NCBI GenBank assembly: GCA_023935145.1
Contig: CM043702.1
Span: 63,493,001 to 63,557,000 of the forward strand
DNA from: Bretschneidera sinensis
Lineage: Eukaryota; Streptophyta; Magnoliopsida; Brassicales; Akaniaceae
DNA length: 64,000 nt
Reading direction: 5' to 3'
In this document: positions 56,796 through 64,000 of the stretch, in pieces
Position numbering within the stretch: the first letter of the stretch is position 1
Layout of the letters: each line of letters opens with the position of its first letter
The notes under the pieces: generated by a model
Told to the model about the DNA's origin: nothing
The model's input: the letters and a program-made list of their open reading frames with translations, nothing else
The model's database searches: none
Translations under genes and position numbers: made by a program

Positions 56796-59109
56796 AAAAT
56801 GCATATATGAAACAAAGAAAGTTGAAATTTGAAAGAATTTGTGAAGAAAGATATTGAACATTTTATTTGAAAAGAGTTGGAAATTTACAATGAAAAAAGT
56901 GATTTAAAACTCAAGTTTGAAGCAAATAAATTTTTATGGCTTTAAAGGAGGTGATAGTCGATTGGAACTGGTAACTACTAGGCGATCAACTAGTAAATTT
57001 GGGATGGTCGACTGGTAACCTTACCAGTCAGGTTACCAGTCGACTAGTAAATGTTGGGTGGTCCACTGGTAAATTCAAGGAGCTGACTGGTAATTTTTGG
57101 GCAATCGGTTAGTAAGTCGACCGGAAAGCAAAAAATTTACTATATAAAGGTTTTTCACAACCAAAATTCATTTCTTATTCATTCAAACTCCATTATATCT
57201 CTCTAAAATATATTATCTCTCTTTAAAAAAGCATATAAACACATTCAAACACTTTACAATTGAAGAATTTGATAATCTTGTCTTGAAATCGAGTAATTTA
57301 CGGGATTTTCAATAAATCTGAGGAAAAGCTTTGAAAAGGTAAATATATGAATTTGATTATGAGAATTTCATTCTTGAAGAGATATTTTTCTACTTTTCTT
57401 AAAAAGAAGATTTATATTTGAATTTAAATTCAAAGAAGTAAGGATTTTGTTGAAATATTTGAAATTAAAAAATGTGAACATGCATACATGAGAAATTAAC
57501 CTAGAATAAGGTGTAGAAATTTAAAGTATGAGATATAGAAGAGTTAATGCATATGATATTATGAGTAGGTGATAGTGATCAATAATCTAGTGTAATTACT
57601 GAAAGGAGCAGGAAAGAAAAAGAGGTGGCCCATAAGTAGATTTAAGTGCTACGTGATGAGTTGAGCATACTATTAGTAAGTGAGACAAACATTAAAAATC
57701 CACATGAAATTTAATTGATAATAATATGAGTTAATTATTAAAATATATTACGAATATGTTGATTTGATGAAATATATGTGATAATTAGATTATTAAATAA
57801 GAAATATGAATATATGATATGCTTGAAAAAAAATATATGAGAAGTTAATGAGATTATATCATTGAAAGGATAAATTTATAGAAATTGATGAAATATATAT
57901 TGAAAAGAGAATGAGTTTCTTGAAGTTATAATTAACGAGTTGATATATTACATGAAGAGATGAATTGATATCTTTAAAAAAAAAACTATTGATGAGAAAC
58001 TGACGAATTATAAGTTGATATATTATATGAAGAGGTGACTTAATATATATGATGATAAAAGAAAGTTTTAATAAAAAAAATTGACTAGATCTAAATGATG
58101 TTATGATATTCCTGCTTGTATGTTATTGATCATATGCATAGGGGGAAAGTCAGGATCCATTACTGGTCTAGATGATGCATGTTGACACATGGGAAGACAT
58201 TCCTAAATGATATATTAAAGATTAGTATTCCCATACTTGATAGTATGGAGTGATATAGGGAATGATATGATGAGAAAGAAAGAAATAAATGAAATGAGGA
58301 TGTAGACACATGCATATATTTATTTTTATTATTATTAAGATGCTAAGACATCAAATTGATTATGAAATGATGACTTGATTATGAGTCTCACAAAGAGACA
58401 AATATGATGAGCAAATGATGAAAAGATATGTAATATTAAAATCATAAATTGATTGTATTATGTTTGTGAACCTCATGATCAGGTAATTATGATAAAAATG
58501 ATATTAAAATGATAATCTTGAGTTGATTAAAAATATGAGAAGAAATCTGAAATGATGTTTATATGAGATAGAATTTGAGAGAATGTAAGTATAAAGATTG
58601 AAACCATATGATTTAGGAAATGATTGATAAATGATTTGAGCTATTTATGAGAAGTGATAGATGAATAATTATATTGAATTATAGTTATGATTGAGATATA
58701 ATTATGACTAGAAGAATACAAATTGAGTATTTATAGTAAATTGAATTCACTAAGCTTGTGAAGCTCATTCCTCAATATTAATGATTTCAGGTTGCAAGTA
58801 GAACCAATAGATTTTATTTTGAAACTTGAGTAAGAATCTAGGTAAGTTTACGTGGTTGGGGTCCTCAAACACTATAAGAAAGAAAGAGACAAAAAATCTT
58901 GAGAAATACAGATCTATGTTCATGTATATTGTATATGTTTGAATATTATATGTGAAAATGTTGTAACTCCTCTAATAAGAGTTAAAGAAATATTTTGTAA
59001 GTATTTTTCAATTGATGAAGTGTTAAGTAGTTGAATATATGTGTCATGCTTGGATCTTAAATGTGATGATACCAGCACGAGGTGAGCTCACCCAAGATGG
59101 GTTGTTACA
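56796..59109 (+). repeat. 3' LTR of E (first ~62 bp missing)
   Basis: 2.3 kb. Begins at the position equivalent to about 41876 in the 5' LTR. U3 array of GTCGACTGGTAA units, some inverted (GGTAACCTTACCAGTC), at 56953-57130; TATATAAAG 57141-57149. From 57700 it is a long AT-rich U5/R region with GATGATATGATGAGAAAG texture and no ORF. Ends GGGTTGTTACA, then target copy TGAAG. Confidence 0.78.
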
Positions 59110-59468
59110 TGAAGGCCAATTTGGCTCATTCTAAGGAGGTTAACTCGGTTTTGAAGGCTGAAATGGTCGGGGCACAGCACGAGGCTGTGAAAGAATACCA
59201 ACAGTCTGATGCTATGGCGACTGAGAAGGAGGCTGCTAGATAAAGGGCTATAAAGGCCTTTAAGGGCTCTAAAGAGTTCTTGACTGAAATTGATGCTATA
59301 GGAGGAAAGTTCTACCTTAATAGATTTGAGGAGGACAAGCATAAAGCTACTAAGGCCTTCCTTAACTGGGACATCTCCATGGTAGAACTTTCCAAGGATA
59401 AGACCACCATCGCAGTTGGGGATGGCTAAGGCGTTGAGGCAAAGAACGAGCCTGAGACTATGGCTTGA
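59110..59468 (+). pseudogene. Antisense extra ORF of Tat element F, 3' part
   Basis: Continues the frame broken at 41813: ANLAHSKEVNSVLKAEM, QHEAVKEYQQSDAMATEKEA, then, after a stop, GSKEFLTEIDAIGGKFYLNR and MVELSKDK, with stops at 59427 and 59466. Glu/Lys-rich and helical, like the coiled-coil C-termini of Tat extra ORFs. A likely 3' UTR with AATGAAATA (near 59567) follows. Its 3' end faces the 3' end of pol, so the two transcripts would converge. Confidence 0.68.
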
Positions 59469-59734
59469 GGGGCTGAGGAGAATAAGAAGGTTGATCCCTC
59501 TTCCTTCTATTTATTTTATGTATTTTGGGCTAGTAGAGCTATTTTCTTGTAAGAATTTTCTAAGTTCAATGAAATAGGCCCTTTTGCTTTCCTTTTCCTA
59601 CTTGTGTGTTGAATTCAAAATTTCTCTTAATGATTGCTTCTAGATTACAAAAAATGTTGAATGTTTCTTTTGCAATATTTGAAAAGATCTGGGGGAGTAG
59701 AAAGCTCGTTGCTTCCACCTTGGTGTTAAAGAGA

Positions 59735-59935
59735 TCCAAGGAAGAAAGGCTTGGGGCTTCCTCCTCGGCCTTTGTTTAAGTAGTTGCTCAAAGAAAAAAA
59801 GGAGCTCAGGGCCCTTTTTTTATTTTTTTGTTTAAGTAGGTTTCACAAGGGGAAGGACCTCGGGGCCTTTCCCTCAGTCTTTAGTAAACATTCTGAAGAA
59901 GGAAGGAGCTTAGAGCCCTTCTATGTTAAGTGAAT
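59735..59935. repeat. Degenerate tandem repeat with hairpin units
   Basis: About three to four units of roughly 60-65 bp sharing AGGAAGGAGCTTGGGGCCCTTC-like cores and TTTAAGTAG spacers. One unit, AAGGACCTCGGGGCCTTTCC, can fold on itself. It lies between the convergent 3' ends of the extra ORF and pol. The rest of 59469-60056 holds nothing that I recognise. Confidence 0.5.
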
Positions 59936-60056
59936 AGGAGATAACATAGAACTAAACTTGGACATCGATGTTTAGAAGCTACATGACTTATGCAAAATAA
60001 TAATTGAAACGAAAAGGTGAGCACTACTGATATAATTTTTGGAGATTTTCAGCATT

Positions 60057-61160
60057 CTAAGTTTGAGGTACTAGATTACAACTGAGGTCTTCAAGCTCGA
60101 AGGTTCCAGCTCTGCAGACTCCTTTGATACGATAGGGTCCTTCCCAGTTTGGGAGGAGTTTTCCTATTTCCCGAGGATGGGATACTTCTTTTCTTCTAAG
60201 TACCAAATCATATAGCCTAAACGTCATTCCTTTTATTCGAGAATTGTAGTATAGTGTTATCCTCTGCTGGTAGAAAGTAAGTTTGATTTGAGATTTGTCT
60301 CTTGCCTTGTTGATCAAGTCGAAGTTCATTATGAGGACCTTTTCTTTGTTAGACTCATTAAAGTTCTGTATATAATAAGGGGGGCCCTATCTTTAGGGGA
60401 ATGACTACTTTCGACCTATAGCCGAGAAAGAAGAGAGTTTCTCTTGTTGGAGTCCGAGTAGTCGTCTAGTAAGCCTAAAGGACGTTCAACAAGTGTCTAA
60501 TCTACTGTTTATCAGCATCTTCGAGCCTATTCTTGATGCCTTGTAGAGGGTCTTGTTAGTTACTTCGGCTTGTTTGTTAGCCTAAGGATAGCCTACAAAG
60601 GACAATCAATGTTCAATCTTGAGATCTTGGTCAAAGGACTTGAATTGAGAGCTGTCAAACTATTTTTCATTTTTGGTGATGAGTATCCTTGGTATTCCAA
60701 ATCAGCACACAATGGATTTCCATACAAATTCCCAGGACTAGCAGTCAGTGATTTTGGCAAAGGGTTCGACCTTTATCAATTTAGTGAAGTAAACTATGGC
60801 GACTACTAGATGCTTCTTTTGTCCTGGAGCTTCTCAAAAGGGCCTATGGATGTCCATTCCCTACAAAGCGAAGGGGAGTGGGCTAGTAATTGATGTCAGC
60901 AGATTCGCAGGTCATTGAGATACCGAGGCATATTACTAACATGTCTTGTACTTCTTGACCATATTAGTGGTGTCATGTAGCATTTTTGGCCAGTAATACC
61001 CATATAAGTGTATTTTATAAGCCAAAGCTCGGCCTCTAAGGTGATTGTCGTATATGCCTTCATGAACTTCTCAGAGGGTGTAATCGGTATTGATTGGGCC
61101 GAGGCACTTTAATTATGGAGTCGTGGGGATTTTTTTTTTTATAATTCTCTCTCGATGATT
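60057..61160 (-). pseudogene. pol: Integrase of Tat element F
   Basis: Minus strand. Core blocks GMDIHRPF (Asp), VVAIVYFTKLIKVEPFAKI, GIPRILITKNE (second Asp site decayed), then an open C-terminal stretch 60329-60057: KARDKSQIKLTFYQQRITLY, GDLVLRR-like FRLYDLVLRRKE, and the GPY module GKLLPNWEGPYRIKGV with GTFELEDLS. Degenerate, with many frame changes between 60330 and 61160. Confidence 0.8.
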
Positions 61161-61428
61161 GTGAATTGTGAAGCATAAATGAGGACTTTCTTTGCATCAT
61201 TCATTCCCTGGTCTATCCAGGTCTGTTTAGGTCTCTTAGATATTGGAGGATCAAGTCTATCCAGGTCTGTTCCTCGGTAATCAACATTACCGAAGATTTG
61301 TCAATGCTCAGCATGATAAGAGTCTCCAGATAGACTGTTTGAATGAGATCGGACAACCTAGAAGAGGTAAGTCATGCTAATGTATCTGCTTTCGAATTTA
61401 TTGTTTAGGGTATTGGTGTTATTCAGAA

Positions 61429-61938
61429 CTATTCGAAGGTTACAGCGAGTTCACAAGCTTTCTTGAGATATCTGATGATTTTCACCCCTCTTGTTTCATA
61501 CTCATCAATTATTTGATTGACTACAAGTTGTGAATCGCTGTATATATCTAAGGCTTGGACGACCACTGTTTTTGCAAGTTTCATTCTTGCAAGCAAAGTT
61601 TCGTACTCAGCTTCGTTGTTTGAAGCTTTAAATTTCAACCTAAGGACGTATTCGACTGTGAAGCCTTTGGGGCTACTGAGGATGAGCTCAGCTCAACTAT
61701 CGATAATGTTTAAAGATCCATCAACATACAATGTCCAGTTTAGTACTTGCTTGCCTCCCTTGGGTTCTTGCCTTTCAACGGGCATTTCGGGGAATATAGC
61801 CTCCATTATGAAATTAGTTAAAGATTGGGCTTTGATAGCTGTCTGAGGCTTGTAAAGGATTTCGAAATCCCCTAGTTCCATGGACCATTTCACCAACCTT
61901 TCTAAGATGTCCGACTTGTGGAGCACCACCATAGGGGT
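61429..61938 (-). pseudogene. pol: Second (archaeal-type) RNase H of Tat element F
   Basis: LYVDGSLNIIDS, then LKFKASNNEAEYETLLARMK, LDIYSDSQLVVNQIIDEYE, RYLKKACELAVTFE. The YVDGS...NNEAEYE...SDSQLVV signature is the additional RNase H that separates the Tat lineage from other plant Ty3/gypsy elements. A stop near 61695 splits it. The stretch 61161-61428 holds the decayed link to integrase. Confidence 0.88.
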
Positions 61939-63320
61939 TGATCAGTCAGTAAGGTGACGGTATGAGCTTGAACATAAGGTAGTTTTCGAGCTGTAATTAG
62001 GAGTGTATGCTAGTTTTTCGATAAGGAAGTATCGTATTTAAGTGTTATGGAGAAGTTTGTTGATATAGTATATGAGCTTTTGAGTCCCACTTCCTTCTCT
62101 AATCAAGATAGCAGTTACCACTTCCTGGCCCGCTGCAATGTATAGAAAGAGTTTTTCCCCGGTTATAGTCTTGGTTAAGAGAGAAGGTGAGCAAAGATAT
62201 TCTTTGAGTTCTTCAAAAGCCTTTTGACATTCTTCGATCTAGGAAAAGTTTTTTTACTTTCTTATAGCTCTGAAGAAGGGTAGGCACCTCTCGACTAATT
62301 TTGACACGAAACTGCTAAGGGCAACAATATGTCTGGTCAACCATTGGACTTCTTTGATGTTGCCGCGGGAGAGGAGCTCATGTCCAAAACTGCTTTTATC
62401 TTCTCAGGATTGGCTTTTATTCCTCGCTGGGTGACTATGAAGCCAAGGAATTTGCTATAGGTGACTCTGAAGGCGCATTTTTTGGGGTTCAATTTCATTT
62501 GGTGGTGTTAGAGTATTCTGAATACTTCATCTAAGTCGGATTTGTGGTCATTCACTTTGATGCTTTTGATCAGCATGTCATCGACATAAACTTCTATATT
62601 CCTCTTGATTTGCTTCTTAAAAAGTTTATTGACCAGTCTATGGTAAGTTGTCCCTACATTTTTAAGCCCGAAGGGCATGACTCTTTTGCAATATAGACCT
62701 CAATAACAAAGGCGGTCTTTGACTGGTCCGGTTCATGCATGAGAATTTGGTTGTACATTGAATATGTATCCATAAAGCTGAGCAATTCGTACCCAGAGGT
62801 GGCATTAACCATCTAATCTATCTAAGGCAGAGATAAGCTATCTTTCAGGCAAACCTTGTTGAGATCAGTGAAATCTATGAAAATTCTTCATTTTCCATTT
62901 TCCTTTTTTACCATGACCATGTTAGCAACCTAATCCGGGTAGTAAGTCTCCCGGATGAAGTCAATTGTGAGGAGCTTGTCTACTTCTTCTTTTATAGCTC
63001 CCTATCACTCTGGAGTAAAATAACTCTTCTTCTCAATGACGAGTTTGTGGTTGGGGTCCACATTCAACCTATGGTAATGATTTGCGGGTCTATTCTTGGC
63101 ATATCGGAGGCTGGCCATGAAAACACATTTTGATTTCTTCGGAGGAAGGAGACTAATGATTCTTTGAGGTCCTTGGGTAGGCTAGACTCAATTTGAATTA
63201 TTTTTGAGTCTCCCTCCCTATTCAGGGGGAAATCTATCAATTCTTCCATAGGTTTTCCCCATGGAACCTTGAGGTTATATCTTAAATGTTCTATCTCTAA
63301 AGGTATGGCTTTCGCCTTCT
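61939..63320 (-). pseudogene. pol: Reverse transcriptase and first RNase H of Tat element F
   Basis: Start open at 63249-63064 (SSLPKDLKESLVSFLRRNQN, FSWPASDMPRIDP). Then, with stops and shifts, RIFIDFTDLNK, YNQILMHEPDQSKTAF, catalytic VYVDDMLIKSIKVNDHKSD near 62590-62530, KLNPKKCAF, GFIVTQRGIKANPEKIKAVL. The first RNase H is poorly preserved (62300-61940), ending in LVKWSMELGDFEILYKP. Matches the Tat lineage throughout. Confidence 0.82.
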
Positions 63321-63420
63321 TGTTCCCTTTGATGAAGTTAAGGTAGCAGGATAAAGATGTTTATTGATTTTCTCGGACTTCACCGACATCGTTGTTTGTA
63401 GGAAACTTCATCTTCAAGTG

Positions 63421-64000
63421 TTAAGTCAAGACCACCACTTTTATTTTATTCAAAGTTGGCCTTTCGAGAATAACATTGTATGAGGATGGGTGCTTCACTA
63501 GAAGAAACATGGTCATCACAGTAGTTTGTTGTGGAGCTGATCCTGTTGTGACAAGAATGAATATGATACCATCGGCGAACACTAGTAGTCCCGAAAAACA
63601 GTAGAGGGGAGAGGCCACCAGTTTGAGTTGGTCATCCCCCAGCTTCATCTTTTTGAAGGCTTCATAGTACAGGACATTTGTCGAATTTCCATTTTCGACT
63701 AAAATCCTCTCAACGTTATAGTTTGCAATAAGGAGTTTAATAACAACAATATCATCATAGGGTGTCTGAAGTCCCTCCAAATCTTCGTTTGTAAAAGATG
63801 TCACATGGTTTGTCTTGACCCTTTTATGAGGTCCGCTGATTGATACCACTAATTGGACATAGGCTTTCCTTGCTTACTAAGATTTTCCTCCTACTACTGC
63901 CCCCCCATAAATCATCTTGATGGTTCTCATTACTACGGTCGTACGACCATTTCTCTTTAGACTCAGCCTAGGGCTTCCGTAATCACTTCGCTCGGGATTA
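63421..64000 (-). pseudogene. gag-pro: Protease and gag end of Tat element F (runs off window)
   Basis: Open stretch 63849-63421: TSFTNEDLEGLQTPYDDIVV, KLLIANYNVERILVENGNS (active site now ENGNS, expected DNGSS), TNVLYYEAFKKMKL, YNVILERPTLNKIKVVV. The Glu in place of the catalytic Asp would inactivate it. 63850-64000 is the end of gag (VVSISG upward, decayed). The rest of gag and the 5' LTR lie beyond 64000. Confidence 0.82.

Larger units (their letters stand above)
41814..59109 (+). mobile_element. Nest E: two long-LTR fragments enclosing later insertions
   Basis: Left end TATAATACCCATACCC (expected TGTAATACC) at 41814, right end GGGTTGTTACA at 59109, flanked by a perfect 5-bp target duplication TGAAG (41809-41813 and 59110-59114). 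The extra ORF of F resumes in frame on the right. The two E pieces (41814-42768 and 56796-59109) overlap in content by about 890 bp, so they are two LTRs and not one split LTR. No E internal region survives. Termini and length resemble long-LTR chromoviruses, but no coding sequence confirms this. Confidence 0.75.

Noticed and set aside
57700..59050. AT-rich segment as possible matrix attachment region or origin
   Set aside because: It is the inner part of a long E LTR; base composition alone does not support either.

Overview
This window is plant nuclear DNA made almost entirely of nested, decayed LTR retrotransposons. I found no host protein gene, rRNA gene or tRNA gene that I can support. 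The plant assignment rests on element lineages found in plants: Athila-type Ty3/gypsy elements with an Asp-tRNA primer site and an env-like third ORF, Tat-type Ty3/gypsy elements with a second RNase H and an antisense extra ORF, a Ty3/gypsy chromovirus with a C-terminal chromodomain, and a Ty1/copia element. Nearly every frame carries stops and frameshifts. The likely setting is repeat-rich heterochromatin; I cannot name the species.

Layout, left to right. 1-1779: 3' end of a + Athila copy (A0), apparently nested in A1. 1780-4334: 5' half of a - Athila copy (A1), itself inserted in the protease of a - Tat element (F2, gag/PR 4335-6257, LTR/leader 6258-6775). 6776-7482: AT-rich, unassigned. 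7483-37119: a - chromovirus (D) broken into three parts (3' LTR/INT 7483-9674; RH/RT 19692-20854; PR/gag 35725-37119). The first gap holds Athila A2 (9675-19691, target duplication GGTAT/AGTAT), which contains a partial B-type element (16473-18804). The second gap holds B (20855-35724, -, perfect target duplication GAAAG), and B's protease is split by element C (26168-32686, +, target duplication CTCCC). 37120-39979: B', an internally deleted B-type copy.

40242-64000: a second - Tat element (F). Its pol runs leftward from 64000 to 60057, and a + strand extra ORF converges on it (40242-41813 and 59110-59468). That ORF is split by nest E (41814-59109, target duplication TGAAG). Inside E are Athila A3 (42769-53078, the most complete pol here, with a copia solo LTR at 51250-52787), Athila A4 (-, 53079-54630) and copia G (54631-56795). 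One large deletion between A3 and A4 explains most of what is missing.

The most interesting signals are regulatory. (1) LTRs from at least five families carry clusters of short CpG-rich palindromic motifs just upstream of a TATA box, and Athila and copia LTRs share one motif type. (2) In the C and A4 LTRs a match to the plant snRNA upstream sequence element (consensus RTCCCACATCG) sits 32-33 bp upstream of the TATA box, the spacing of Pol II snRNA genes. (3) Similar motif clusters recur between integrase and the env-like ORF; in B a G-box and a TATA box follow, which suggests a separate promoter for env-like.
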